Made by a program: the position numbers and the translations under genes. Positions 11,901 through 23,202 of a DNA stretch of 64,000 bases are shown here, one piece after another. Each line of letters opens with the position of its first letter. Within the stretch, counting starts at the first letter, position 1. Origin of the DNA: Megalobrama amblycephala (taxonomy: Eukaryota > Chordata > Actinopteri > Cypriniformes > Xenocyprididae); assembly GCF_018812025.1 (NCBI RefSeq), contig NC_063061.1, forward strand, positions 36,324,366 to 36,388,365, in the 5' to 3' direction. Under the pieces are notes generated by a model that had not been told where the DNA came from, made no database searches, and was given only the letters and a program-made list of their open reading frames with translations.

Positions 11901-13842
11901 TTAAGAATTAGCTCCCTCATTTTTATTAATTCGTTTCAAGGGAATGAATTTTTAATTCATGGTTTAACTCAAACAAGTGAATGAATTAGGAAATGGTGGC
12001 CATGAATTAAGAATTTGTTCCTTGTTTTACTAAATCAAAACGAGCTAATGAATTAGTACAACATGGCCACAATTAACAAATGAATTAATAAGTGGCCTCG
12101 ATTTTACTAAAAATAGGGAACAAATTAGTAATCATGGCCACAGTTTATTAAAACGAGGGAACAATTTCTTAATTTGTGACCATGATATTTATATTTTTGT
12201 CCACATGTCATGTGCAAGTTTTCATGCCAAGTGTCCAAAAGATTGCTTGGAGGTCAACTACTGGGAATGTTTGGTACTGCGCCCAAACTAAATCTTACTA
12301 AAAGCTCATTTTTTGAGATATCAACCTCAAATTTGGAACAGCTTGTTTAGATTTATGGCTTAGATTTTCTAGCAGTTTTAGCATAAAACATGTTTTATAA
12401 AATATATACTTTAATAACTATAATCACTTATAATCTGCTATGTGTCTGCTTTCAAAAGAGACTAAACTTGCATCTGTAATTATGGCAATTTAAGTTGGAT
12501 AAAAGGTTAAAAATGTTGAACTGACAGTTTACACGTTTTAAATATGATGTTTTGATTTTCTGAGAAATAAAACTCAACTTCGTTCTCTGTCAGGCACATG
12601 CTGGTGGTGTTTGGTGGTCTTCAGGGGCTGGAGGCCAGTGTTGATGCCGATGAGAATCTGAACATCACTGAACCCAGCGTGCTCTTTGACCTTTACCTCA
12701 ACACCTGCCCTGGGCAGGGCAGTCGCACCATCCGCACCGAGGTGAGAGAGAACATGCATTTTTGTAAAGGGCTCCATAGGGGAGATTAAAATTTTCTGAT
12801 AATTTACTCACCACGACATCCAAGATGTTCATGTCTTTCTTTCTTGAGTCGAAAAAAATGAAGGTTTTTGAGGAAAACATTCCAGGATTTTTCTCCATAT
12901 AGTGGACTTCACTGGGGTTCATTGGGTTGAAGGTCCAAATGTCAGTTTCAGTGCAGCTTCAAAGAGCTCTACATGATCCCAGACGAGGAATAAGAGTCTC
13001 ATCTAGAGAAACCATCGGCCATTTTCTAAAAAAAATAAAATTTATATACATTTTAACCACAAATGCTCATCTTGCACTGCTCTGTGATGTGCCACATGTG
13101 ACGTAGTCACATTGGAAAGGTCATGCGTGACGTAGGAGGAAGTACCGAGCAAGTGTTTACAAAGCGAATGTGCAAAGATTAAGTCAAAAGCACTTAAAAA
13201 AAAGGTAAAAGTTGGACCGTTTTTGAAGTTAAAGTTTTTCGCCCTACCGCGGTACTTCCACCTACATGACCTTTCCAACGTGATGCGTGGCGCATCACAG
13301 AGCAGTGCAAGACGAGCATTTGGGGTTAAAAAGCATATTTTTTTAGAAAATGACCGATGGTTTCTCTAGATGAGACTCTTATTCCTCGTCTGGGATCATG
13401 TAGAGCTCTTTGAAGCTGCACTGAACCCGTTGAACCCCAGTGAAGTCCACTATATGGAGAACAATCTGTTCTTCAATATTTAATGTATGTTTGAATAAAT
13501 CCTTAAATGGAGTAGAAGCAGTTATTATAAAAACTGCCTTATGTGCAATTTAAATGTTTTTATACAAATCAACTGTTAATTTTAACCTTTAATATTACAG
13601 TAATGTACCAACTAACAGGGTTTCCTGTATAGTTTACTGACCAGATATATCCAAATGAACCCAGCCCTAGAAAATAATATTTTTTCCCCATAAAAAAGTG
13701 TTTTGAGCAAAGTTCATGTTCTTGTTTAACTGTTGCAGTTCATTAAATGTTTTTATCTTTCATGCAGGAGGCCATACTGATCAGTTTATCAGGACTCAGG
13801 CAGAAAATCGCAGCTGTATTTCCTGACCTGTCCAAAGGATGA
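2972..13842 (+). CDS. spout1: SPOUT domain-containing putative methyltransferase (12 coding exons, 383 aa)
   Basis: Coding exons: 2972-3028, 3205-3244, 3837-3962, 5564-5723, 6615-6704, 6784-6833, 6909-7039, 7115-7187, 11283-11381, 11475-11577, 12594-12741, 13768-13842. All introns are GT/AG and phases join into 1152 nt. The start ATG (MADEPPEKK) is the first in a short basic exon; the TGA follows DLSKG. Residues about 20-75 are a Lys/Glu/Gln-rich charged, probably helical segment; the rest is the conserved body with GRAYTLSVALPGS, LYWGYSVRLASCLS and the C-terminal VFGGLQGLEAS and LYLNTCPGQGSRTIRTE blocks. Those last blocks form the knotted SAM-binding part of SPOUT methyltransferases. The human homologue (C9orf114/CENP-32) is about 376 aa and is reported at the spindle/kinetochore as well as being a putative RNA methyltransferase; substrate is not deducible here. 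Intron 3 and intron 8 hold large transposon insertions. Recognition is from remembered family sequence, so identity is firm but exact ends deserve RNA support. Confidence 0.93.
4207..5369. mobile_element. hAT-like element in spout1 intron 3
   Basis: TAGTGATCGACCGATATTG at the left and atatcggtcgatctcta at the right form imperfect terminal inverted repeats, with subterminal repeats of accgata in both arms. The flanking 8-mers do not match convincingly, so the duplication is decayed or the ends are slightly off. No transposase ORF. Confidence 0.65.
7480..7760. mobile_element. Palindromic MITE with cgtacatatttta arms
   Basis: cgtacatattttacgagttg and similar motifs on the left are mirrored by caaattagccacgttg ... 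atatgtacgaatt on the right, around a centre near 7640. Borders approximate. In spout1 intron 8. Confidence 0.65.
8281..9734. mobile_element. hAT-like transposon (1454 bp) with 8-bp target duplication
   Basis: Begins TAGTGTTGTCACGGTACC and ends GTACTTTTGACAACACTA. GTTGATGG precedes and GTTGAAGG follows it (7/8 match). The undisturbed homologue at about 1188-1207 reads gttgatggttttccctg with no insert. No transposase ORF is seen, so it is nonautonomous. In spout1 intron 8. Confidence 0.9.
8537..8728. mobile_element. Fold-back MITE nested in the 8281-9734 element
   Basis: tgttgagaaaaaccagcata on the left and atatgctcgttttttcaaca on the right frame a nearly complete palindrome with several tgctggt/accagca steps. 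Confidence 0.8.
9806..10140. mobile_element. Family D transposon, left arm only
   Basis: TTAA|AGGATTAGTCCACTTTTAA then the family D arm; the right arm is missing, and sequence after about 10120 is unrelated. Right boundary approximate. In spout1 intron 8. Confidence 0.6.
10332..11203. mobile_element. TTAA-flanked DNA transposon, family C (copy 1)
   Basis: Terminal repeats AGGGATAGTTCACCC and its complement gggtgaactatccct, both bordered by TTAA. No ORF of note. It is in spout1 intron 8. Confidence 0.85.
12784..13475. mobile_element. Family D transposon, both arms but eroded ends
   Basis: The arms ccaagatgttcatgtctttc ... agtgaagtccactatatgga are present in inverted orientation around a central palindrome (about 13025-13340). 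The right terminal repeat is lost. In spout1 intron 11. Confidence 0.65.
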
Positions 13843-14400
13843 CCACAGGAAGTGCATTTAAAGGACTATAACTGTCTGCAGCAGGAAGTGCAGCAACTGG
13901 ATGAGCTGACCGTGTCCACTCATATCTGTAAAATCAAAAGCCTTGACCTTATGAATTTAAAGTGTATACAACTTTTGCATTCTTTATCAATGTACATTTT
14001 GTGAATCATTTTGTATTGACTCTTTATTGAAATATTACTTTGTATCAGTGAACTGTCAAAGTTAGAACCATAAACGAACAAATCATGAAACTCTGTTTTC
14101 AAACATATACATTTATTTTTTCAAGACAGGCATGTAAAGAACATTCATAATGAGCAAAACAGTCCGCTCATATACTGTCAGAATACTGCAACCATGAGTA
14201 ATAATCATCATTATCATAAAGGTACATACTGATTTCAGTCTGAAACCCTGTCCAGATCAGTTCATCTCAATACAATGCCCATTACCCACAATCCCTCTGC
14301 TCTTGTGCTTGGGCAGATGGTTGATTCAACATTAAGGGTGATAACTGAGGTCATTTCGAGCAGGACTTGAAAATTAAATTTAAAAATGTAATGTTTCAGA
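13843..14400 (+). other. Probable 3' UTR of spout1
   Basis: Unique-looking sequence directly after the spout1 stop. No AATAAA is seen; ATTAAA at about 14373 is a possible signal. Beyond 14400 a short chance ORF (14367-14657) has no recognised features. Confidence 0.35.
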
Positions 14401-14989
14401 TGTTTACAGTGAAATTTGTCATTCCGTTCTTCTCATGCTTGTTGATTATTTTCAAGATCAACTGGATTCTGTATGAACCCGAGCAGATTTGTCAGCTGAT
14501 CAGCTGTTATTTGTGGTTCTTGTACAAACCAAAGGCAAGACATTCAAAGCAGCACGAAACTACCTGTTACCAACAACAACTTGAGTTCTCCAATGAAAGC
14601 GCAGTGCCAGAAAAGGCATCGTCCAATGAGAGCAGAGCATTTACAACAGTCATATGAAAATACTCATTTAGAAATAGAAGCGATTCAGCGTGATATTTTA
14701 AACGCGTGTGTGTTTTTACACTAACAGCTGTAGCCAGAAAAATTCAAACTGTACAACTGATCAATAACATCAGAACTACTTGTTAAAAAGGTCGTCATAA
14801 ACCGAAAGGCCTCTACACACCGCTGACATCACTTTAAACGCGACACAGTATGTTTGTGATTGTTGGTGTTGATGAGTATATATTTTTCTTCTTGTTGGTT
14901 GAACTTCACAAAGATATGTCCAGGTCATATTTCACCCACAATCAAAAGAAAAAATGAAATTATATTTTACATGAGTTTTAGGTCCAGTA

Positions 14990-16360
14990 AGATGTTTTTT
15001 GACACATTTAAAATTAAAATATGTACGTAATTATGTCATTTGCATTGCAAAAAAATCCCAACATTGTTATTTTAGTATTATTTATATACTATTATAGTAT
15101 TCCAAATTAGCTTATATTTTTATATTTTCAGTTTAAGATTTTGTTTTATTAATGTTATGTGCTTTTGTCAATTTTAGTTTAAATATTTAAAATTTTAAAT
15201 ATAAATAATTTTAGTTTAATATTATTTTAGTTTTAGTAATTTTAATACATCAACTTTATTTTATTTATTTATTTATTTTTTAAATTAACATTTCATCTAG
15301 TACTTTTATTTCAGCTTTATTTCAATTAATGGAAATGACTTTTAATAGTTTTAGTTGATATCACTCCAGCATAATAATACAGTAATGAAAATCATAATAT
15401 ATGAACACCAATGTTTTTTTTTAATCAGCATATATTACATTCAATGCAACAAATATGACAATGTATTCTTTTTTTTTTTTTTTAGTAATTTTATGTATGT
15501 GCTTTTGTCAATTTTATTTTAAAAATTATTTGGGTTTAGTTTTAGTTTTATTAATTTTAGTACTTCAACTTATTTTATTTATAAATAATATTTTATTATT
15601 TTATTAATACTTTTATTTCAGCTTTATTTCAATTAATGGAAATGACAATGATGTATATTTTTATATATATATTTGTTTTAGTAATTTTGTGTGATTTTGT
15701 CAATTTTAGTTTAAAAAATCTTTGGGTTTAATTTAATTTAGTTTTAGTAACTTTTTGTTTTAATAATTTTATGTGACTCAATTTTAGTTTAAAAAAATAA
15801 TTTGGGTTTAATTTATTTTAGTTTTAGTAATTTTAGTACTTCAACTTATTTTTTTATTTTATTTATTTTTTTAAATCTACATTTCTCATTTAATACTTTT
15901 ATTTTATTTCAGCTTTATTTCAATCAATGAAAATGATTTTTAATAGTTTTAGTTAAAATCATAATATATGGACACCAATGTTTTTTTTTTTTAAATCAGC
16001 ATATATTACATTCAGCGCAACAAATATGACAATGTATTCAATATTGTCAATATGTGCTTTTGTCAATATTATTGTTTTTTTAAATTATTTGGGTTTAGTT
16101 TATTTCAGTTTTAGTCATTTTAGTACTTCAGCTTATTTTATTTTTTAATCTACAGATCTCATTTAATACTTTAATACTTTTATTTTATTTCAGCTTTATT
16201 TCAATTAATGATAATTTTTAATAGTTTTAGTTGATATTAACACTCCAGTATAATAATACAGTAATGAAAATCATAATATATGGACACAATGTTTTTTAAA
16301 TCAGCATATATTACATTCAGTGCAACAAATATGACAATACTTTACAACATGTACACATAC
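14990..16360. repeat. Degenerate tandem repeat, about 280-305 bp unit, four copies
   Basis: The core tttatttcagctttatttca recurs near 15305, 15610, 15900 and 16190. A second block, aaaatcataatatatg, recurs near 15388, 15955 and 16268, followed each time by agcatatattacattca. The repeats are AT-rich and sit between the convergent ends of spout1 and st6galnac6. Confidence 0.7.
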
Positions 16361-16557
16361 TGTACAATTGAAATCAATTTCAACATTTCAGTATTGAGAA
16401 CTGGATCATTAAAATTATCATAATGCAAAACATGAATGCTTCTAGATCCTGTACACCCGGGATTAATAGATTTTCTTATTTTTTCTTTTAATTTTGTGGT
16501 GAAAAATGACCCGGACATGTCTTTGTAGTGGATGTTTTAATTATTATCATTACTATA

Positions 16558-17251
16558 TTTATTGTTTTTAGATAATAAAGGCATAAACAACTCCATTCCA
16601 ACAGCTTCCCAAAAACACTATGATTTAAAATAACCTTTTACTTGGTTGTTTAAAAAGTGTTTTTAATAGTTTATTGTAATATTGTTTGGTTTAGGGCATT
16701 TTAAAACCATATAAAGTTGTAAAAATATGTTCTGTTTGTTTTGGAATAATTTACATAGTTCTTATTTACAAAATAAAACAATCTTGTAAAGTTGTTTCAG
16801 TTCTCATTCGGATACTCTGATATTTTCACATGACTAACACTCAGATGTGCTGATTGTACCACAAGATGTAACTGAATCTTTCACTTGGCAACTGATACAA
16901 AGCATTTCTCATTCCAAAAGGCATCCATTCTCTGAGAAATGATGGATTATGGGTGTAAGAGGTGGTGTACTTTATGGCAGTAATAGGTAGATGTCATGCT
17001 CAAGACAATTAAAGTTCCATCTGTTCATTTTCCAAAGGAAAACAAAGATCCCTTCCTTGTTCTTGGATCCCTGAATAGCCTCCATTTTGGCTCAGTTTCT
17101 ATTCCAGATTAAAGAGAAACCAGCAGCCATACTGGATAATGTTTCTGAGCAGGCAATGTGTTTGAAATGGTAGCCATTTTGGATCAGAAGGTCACCATGT
17201 TGGATCCAACTCACCAGGCTGGATGTGTTGGATCGTTTTCTCACGTGTTGT
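16558..17251 (-). other. Probable 3' UTR of st6galnac6
   Basis: Sequence after the minus-strand stop codon is non-repetitive down to the tandem-repeat block. A minus-strand AATAAA (tttatt at 16558-16563) is the nearest reasonable polyadenylation signal. Confidence 0.3.
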
Positions 17252-17979
17252 TCACCACGTTGGGTGGGCGTAGCTGATGTTGTACTGCTTGGCCCAGTGC
17301 GCGAACACCTGTTTCTCAGTGATGAAGCGATGGTGTGATCCCCAGCGCCCCCTCTCGTTCTGCAGGTACGTTACACACTCGTCTGGACCTCTGGGTTTGT
17401 AATAGTGATAGGGCATTCGTTTGGGCTGAGGGCGTTTCCTAGAGGAAAAACAATTCAGGAAAATAGATTTTATTGATTTAGTATTCTTAGATTAACATTT
17501 ATTATTGTTTTTGCCTTTATAGAGAGCAACAGTGCCCACCCACTTTTTCATAAGCCATGAAGCAGGCCAATCAGCTACGAGGTGAATCACATTACAAGCT
17601 TTGATTTTTTTGGAAATTTTTTTTTTGTAACTGATTACTTTCATGGCTCTCTGACCGGTGGAATTTTCTGTACAGCATCGTGGGTAATGTAGTTTTTCAC
17701 CACAGATTCTGCTGTTAAACACAATTATTTTACGTTACGTTTTTTTTAATAATAAATATTTTCCCCAGTGATACAATGAAATTTGCTCTTGCCCAACTCA
17801 ACACTGGAGTGAAACTTTCATCTTACCCACAATGGTTTGGCGGCACCATCCCATAAACCTTGATGCTATCACACATCTCTATGGCAATCACCATGGTAAA
17901 CCAGCCCGTGCTTAACCAGGACTGAGACTTTTTTCTGTGAAAACAGGAAACGACAATCAAAACAATGTTCAGCCAACGC

Positions 17980-18046
<67 letters not shown>

Positions 18047-20508
18047 GTGAGTCAGGGTAATCAAGGTGGTTGCTAGGTTGATGTTATGTGGTTGCTAGGG
18101 TACTCTGAGTGGTTGCAAGGGTTTTATGTAGTTGCTAGGGTTTTTCTATGCAGTTGCTAAGGTACTTGGGGTGGTTGCTAAAGTGTTGCTATGCAGTTGC
18201 TAGGGTGCTCGGGGTGATTGCTAGGGCGGTGCTATACGGTTGCTAGTTTACCCGGGGTGGTTGCTAAGATGTTGCTATGCGGTTGCTATGGTACTCTGGA
18301 TGGTTGCTAAGGTGTTGCTAGGGTACTCAGGTGGTTGCTTGAGGTATTCTGGGTGGTTGCTAGGGTACTTGGGGTGTTTGCTAAGGTGTTGCTATGTGGT
18401 TGCTTGAGGTATTCTGGGTGGTTGCTAAGGTATTCTGGGTGGTTGCTAGGGTGTTGCTAGGGTACTTGGGGTGGTTGCTAAGGTGTTGCTATGCGGTTGC
18501 TAGGGTACTCAGGGTGATTGCTATGTGGTTGCTAGGGTACTCTGGGTGGTTGCTAAGGTGTTGCTATGCAGTTGCTAAGGATTTCTGGGTGGTTGCTAGG
18601 GTACTCGGGCTGGTTGCTAGGATGTTGCCAGGGTGATTTTTGTGGTTTCTAGGCGGTTGCCATGGTGTTCTTGCTTTAGTCTATGAAGTACTAACATAAC
18701 TAAAACTATAATAAACTAAAAACAAAAACTATATAGACATATTAAAGGTGCTAAAGAGGATCTTTTCGTCGACTGAGAAACCAAAGACTGTTAGTGAGTT
18801 TTTGAAATGAGCGCATGCGTAAGAATTTCGAGGGAACGCCTCCCAAAACCCGTGCACGAGTATTGGAACACGAGTGTTTACCACCGGCATTCGCTGTGTT
18901 GTGTTAGTGGATTCATTATGTCGGACTCACCGCAGGTAACTCATAATCTGCAGTTGTTACTCCTGTCTCCTGACAAAAACATTGCATGCGGCGCCTGTGA
19001 AGTGTGGAAAGTTACTGGAGCGCGCAGCCGCGCACGTCTCGCACAAGGAACGTCACGGCAGTGATTGACAAGCCAGAGGGCCAATCGTTTACGCGATGAT
19101 CGTGTAAACGATTGGCTGATGTTTTTAAGGCCCTACCTCGTGCACAGATGATGTATATTAATATTATTACTTTCAGTGCACCTAATAAATAGTCTTTTAT
19201 CAGTTAGTAAAGACAGTTTCAAGTAATATTGCAAAAATGTATTAAAAAAAACATCCTCTTAATAATAGTATAAACGATTAAATAGTAAACGTAAACGATT
19301 GGCTGATGTTTTTAAGGCCCTACCTCGTGCACAGATGATGTATATTAATATTATTACTTTCAGTGCACCTAATAAATAGTCTTTTATCAGTTAGTAAAGA
19401 CAGTTTCAAGTAATATTGCAAAAATGTATTAAAAAAAACATCCTCTTTAGCACCTTTAAAATAATAATAGTAAAAATGACAAAAACACAACAAAATTACT
19501 AAAACTTTAAAATTATAATGAGAACAAGAAAATGTAAAAATAAAATCCTCCCCATTTAATGTAAAGGGTGTGAAAGGAATATTGTGGTAAATTTTGAAAA
19601 CAAAATATATGGAAAAAAATAATATAATATTTAATATTTTACATAATATATAATTTTTGTAACAGTTACATTAAAACACTGAAAAAAGCATGTTAAAGTG
19701 CAGTACATATCTGGAAGTGAAGGTGTTCACCTGTCTCTGCCGGTCTCTTTCTGAAAGAGTGTGTCAAACTTCTGCATTTTGCTGGGCGCGATGACGAAGA
19801 AGGACAGGTTAGTGTAGGTCATACTGACTCTCTGGATCAGCCGGTACAGAGTTCCCTTCGAGTCGCGTCCGATCTTTGACGACGGGCCCCAGAATATGAT
19901 GGCGGAGATGTCCGAGCGATTGAGGAACTCCGCAGGTTTGCGGACGACCCGGAATATGCTGGAATGAGCCACGACGCGCACGCTGGTCCGGTTCCCCACG
20001 TCTGATGCGTACCCAGAGGTCGGAGCGTCGTTCATGCGGATGACGCACTCCGTACGGTCGATCTCGTCTCCGGCGTGAGTCCCCAACACGTGACTAGAGC
20101 TGGTCACTAATGCACACTGATGGCAGTGCAGGTTCATGCTCTGAAACAACAATTCACCACACTGAACAACTCATTTATTTCAGCAAGAATTCTAGTGCAT
20201 TTCTTTTTCATCCAGCAAAAAATAAATATATTTCAAAATATATAAAATGCTGATATAGATGTTAAAACATATTTCATACAAAAGTGTTATAAGTTTACTT
20301 ATTTATTTATTTTATTCTTTGTTTATTTATTTATTTACTTATTTATTTACGCATTTTCTCATATATGTTTTGTCCATTTTTTATATATATTTTCAATGTA
20401 AATATATTTATATTTTTATATATATATAAAATACATTTTGCATTCACCCAAAATGGTGAAAATATATAAAAATGCAACTAAAATTCCATCCAGCAAAAAA
20501 AAAAAAAA

Positions 20509-20587
<79 letters not shown>

Positions 20588-21665
20588 TTGTATTTTAACA
20601 TTTGAAAATATAAAACATGCTAATATACATGGTCAAATATATTTATATAAAAATGTATATTCCCTTATATTCCCTCATATATTTTCTTAAATTTTTCATA
20701 TATTTTTGATGTAAATATTTATATTGTCTAAAATATTTGAAAAAAATAAATACATTTTTCATTCATCCAAAATGTATCTTAAGATATATACAAAAATGCT
20801 ACAAAAAGTCCATCCAACAAAAAATATAAATTTCAAAATATACAAAAATGCTAATATAGATGTAAAATATATTTATATAAAATGTTTTAATTAGTTTACT
20901 TGCTTATATTTACTCACATATTTTTGGCCGTTTTTTTATACTTTCATTGTAAATATATTTATTTTCTCCAAAATATATTTTATTTATTTAATATAAAATA
21001 TATATATTTGCATTATATATATTTTATATTAAATATATAATATAATATATTTATATATATTTATATAATATAATATATTATATTATAAATATATAATATA
21101 ATATATTATATATTTATATATAAATATATATTTATATATATTTTATATAAGTATATAATAAATATATACTTTATATATATGCAAATGTATCTTAAAATAC
21201 ATTTGCATATATATAAAATGCAAATGTATTTTAAGATTAGAAATGTATTTTCTTATCTTTTCGCAGCATATTTTGGCACTTGAAGATTTAAGTTTTTTAA
21301 AGGTTTATGATTTCAGTTCTTCTACTTCATAAATACAATGTAAATTGCAGTTTCTTTGTAATTGTTTGTCAAAATTTTCTAGCAATTTCTGAGTGAAAAT
21401 TCTCGCTACACCAATTTCTTTTTCAGCATACATTTATTTTAGCCTGAAAAACACACAATTTTATGCCATATAAACAGGAATTTCACACCTTGTTGCCGTA
21501 AACAGGAAGATATCCCTCCTTCCCAGCCCATTTCTTGAGGTTGGTGTTTTTGACCGTGTGATGAAACTCACTGACTTTAAAGGAGCTGTAAATATCAGCT
21601 GAGCTGTTCGAGCTGTAGAGGATGAGGAGGGTCATGATGAGGAAGATCGTCCCGTAAATCACCAT
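17252..21665 (-). CDS. st6galnac6: Alpha-N-acetylgalactosaminide alpha-2,6-sialyltransferase 6 (N-terminal exon uncertain)
   Basis: Minus-strand coding exons: 21489-21665 (exon runs to 21686), 19731-20140, 17827-17934, 17252-17438, stop TGA at 17254-17252. From the in-frame ATG at 21665 this gives 293 aa. The first piece has a type II membrane anchor (IYGTIFLIMTLLILYSSNSS) followed by NLKKWAGKEGYLPVYGNK, matching ST6GALNAC6. Exon 19731-20140 carries the large sialyl motif (CHQCALVTSSSHVLGTHAGD ... IRMNDAPTSGYASDVGNRTS); exon 17827-17934 carries the small motif (STGWFTMVIAIEMCDSIKVY). The last exon has motif III (HYYKPRGPDE) and the very small motif HRFITE. The enzyme transfers sialic acid in alpha-2,6 linkage to GalNAc in glycolipids and glycoproteins in the Golgi (family knowledge). 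The exon extends upstream in frame as QWQQGQR, so a further 5' exon exists and could add a longer cytoplasmic tail. It is a tandem paralogue of the gene at 41.6-43.0 kb. Confidence 0.9.
17981..18046. repeat. (GATA)n microsatellite
   Basis: About 16 perfect gata units inside the intron of st6galnac6, immediately left of the GGTTGCTA minisatellite. Confidence 0.98.
18055..18670. repeat. GGTTGCTA minisatellite
   Basis: Roughly 600 bp of imperfect units built on ggttgctagggtactc / tggttgctaaggtgttgcta. It lies in the st6galnac6 intron between 17934 and 19731. A chance ORF across it (WLLRCCYAVARVL repeats) follows from the repeat. Confidence 0.95.
18742..19459. mobile_element. TTAA-flanked nonautonomous DNA transposon, family A (copy 1)
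   Basis: Ends are TTAA|AGGTGCTAAAGAGGAT ... cctctttagcacct|TTAA. The interior contains a direct duplication of about 155 bp (about 19104-19258 and 19288-19443). It shares its body with copies at 28855 and 58558. No transposase ORF. It is in a st6galnac6 intron. Confidence 0.85.
20180..21240. repeat. AT-rich repeated intronic sequence with (TA)n
   Basis: Successive direct copies of a block containing tttcaaaatat...aaaatgctaatatag and an A/T stretch recur near 20230, 20600 and 20830; a related block lies in miga2 intron 1 near 47045-47110. (TA)n occupies about 20514-20583. No genes. Confidence 0.7.
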
Positions 21666-21779
21666 CCGCTGCCCCTGCTGCCATTGCTGAATAAAACACA
21701 GACATACAAACTCGACATTATTATAGAATTTTCCATATGTATATGTATGCATGTAAAGTTCTCTGAACTCCAACTATAC

Positions 21780-22790
21780 CATTGAATGTTTCATAATGAT
21801 TACATGACTACACGCTGCACCACGTCACCCTGAGTGGTTTCTACCACGACCACCTAACACTATCTTGCAGGACTCTCGAGTCTCATGCATTCACCGTGAG
21901 ACACGCATTTCAACCAGTTCACACACTCACACGCCACTCCTTGATAAGATTTGTGCGAGCTGTTCCTGTCGCGGCGCTGAGAAAACATCCTCCTGCACCA
22001 ATAGAAATTAGAAAGACCTCCTTTTCTACAATTTATCACACTCTATTGGATTTACTGTGGTAAATTGACTAACTTGTAGAATTTATAATAGATTATCTGT
22101 TAAGGGAACAGTTTTTCCACTAAAGATTTATATTACAAATGTGGCATGTAGGGTGCTATTACCTGTAATTATATCCTTATTGTAACAAATGCTATAAATA
22201 TATCACAAGACAGGTTAGAATCAAGACAAGAGCTTTAAAGTCTGAACCTTCTTGAACTATTGACTAAACAATTGGTTTTCTCCATGTGTATAATGTGTTC
22301 TGCTAATAATGAAAGATATTAGGGAAAAACCTAGCAGATGACAGGAAATTAACATTTTCAATATGAGAACAGTTTAAGTAATATTCTATTGAAGTAATAT
22401 TAAGTAAAATTCTGTCAAAGATTTTCAAGATTTTAGATGCTATAATAATATAAAATACAGGCAGTTATGTTATTAACCAACTTTGCATGTGAATGAAACC
22501 ACAAAAGACCATTTTGCGCACAAATGAATCTCATGAGGGAGCATGTCCTGTGACCCCAAATCTACACCCAACCCTTTTTAATTTTTTTTAGCATTCTGAT
22601 TTTATGATTCCTGCACGAAATCACTTGCCTGTGATCAAAGATAGTGAGAGCTGATGTTGGGGAACATAGCCAAATTCATGCTAAATTATCATTGATGCAG
22701 TCAAAAACTCTCCTAACTGCTTTAGCTTAGTTTGGCTACCTGAAACTGAGGAAAGTACTAGAGATTGTTATCCTGGCAATGCATACATTA
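21780..22790. other. Intergenic or intronic stretch with no recognised gene
   Basis: Apart from the weak exon candidate at 21958-22008 I see no conserved coding segment, palindrome or tandem repeat. Confidence 0.4.
21958..22008 (-). other. Weak candidate upstream exon of st6galnac6
   Basis: Read on the minus strand this holds an ATG (MFSQRRDRNSSHK), and also a possible acceptor (ttttctcag) followed by about 45 nt and a GTGTGAG-like donor. If used as coding exon the phase does not join cleanly to the next exon (which needs phase 0), so it may be a 5' UTR exon or nothing. Listed because it is the only nearby candidate for the missing first exon. Confidence 0.2.
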
Positions 22791-22794
22791 ATCA

Positions 22795-23202
22795 TTGCAT
22801 TTGTTTATGTCAGGGAAAAAGCAAAAGAGTATTATTTCATTCTGGGCACCAAAGGGTCAATCCCCTAAAAAGGTTGCCAGATCAGAGGAGGAGACGGTGG
22901 AGAAGACAGTAAGGGAGACAGTTGGGGAGAAAGTAGAAGAGAACATAGAGGAGACAGTGGACAAGACAGGGAAGAAGAAGAAGAAGAAGAAAGCATTCAG
23001 TGAAGCAGCCACCAGGTGTACTTTTAAAAGTGAGTGGTCAACCAAATGGCCATTCATTACCATAGGCACCACCAGCTCCTACTACTGGTATTCAGTTTGC
23101 AAACAGGAGGACTCAGATGTGGCATCAGGCCAAAGAACATGCACTTCAGTCAACAAGCAGCATCATTTCTATTTGTGCTGGTCAATTATGAACAATAGGT
23201 AA
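22795..23202 (+). pseudogene. Degenerate ORF with zinc-finger-like fragment, possibly hAT/domesticated-transposase derived
   Basis: A 135-codon frame begins with a basic Lys/Glu-rich stretch (about residues 20-75, including a poly-Lys run). It then has FKSEWSTKWPFITIGTTSSY and a single CK, resembling the N-terminal EW..KWPF / YC..C module seen in hAT-related and KIAA1586-type proteins. Only part of the Cys/His pattern is present and the frame ends abruptly with no splice partner recognised. I infer a decayed fragment; it may be chance. Confidence 0.35.

Noticed and set aside
14367..14657. 96-codon frame with hydrophobic N-terminus downstream of spout1
   Set aside because: No recognised domain, no splice context or promoter, composition as expected from AT-rich DNA; it lies in probable 3' flank.
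18394..18636. WLLRCCYAVARVL repeat protein
   Set aside because: It is only the translation of the GGTTGCTA minisatellite.
18807..19064. 85-codon frame at 18.8 kb
   Set aside because: It lies within a family A transposon and similar sequence at 58.8-59.0 kb does not keep the frame open.
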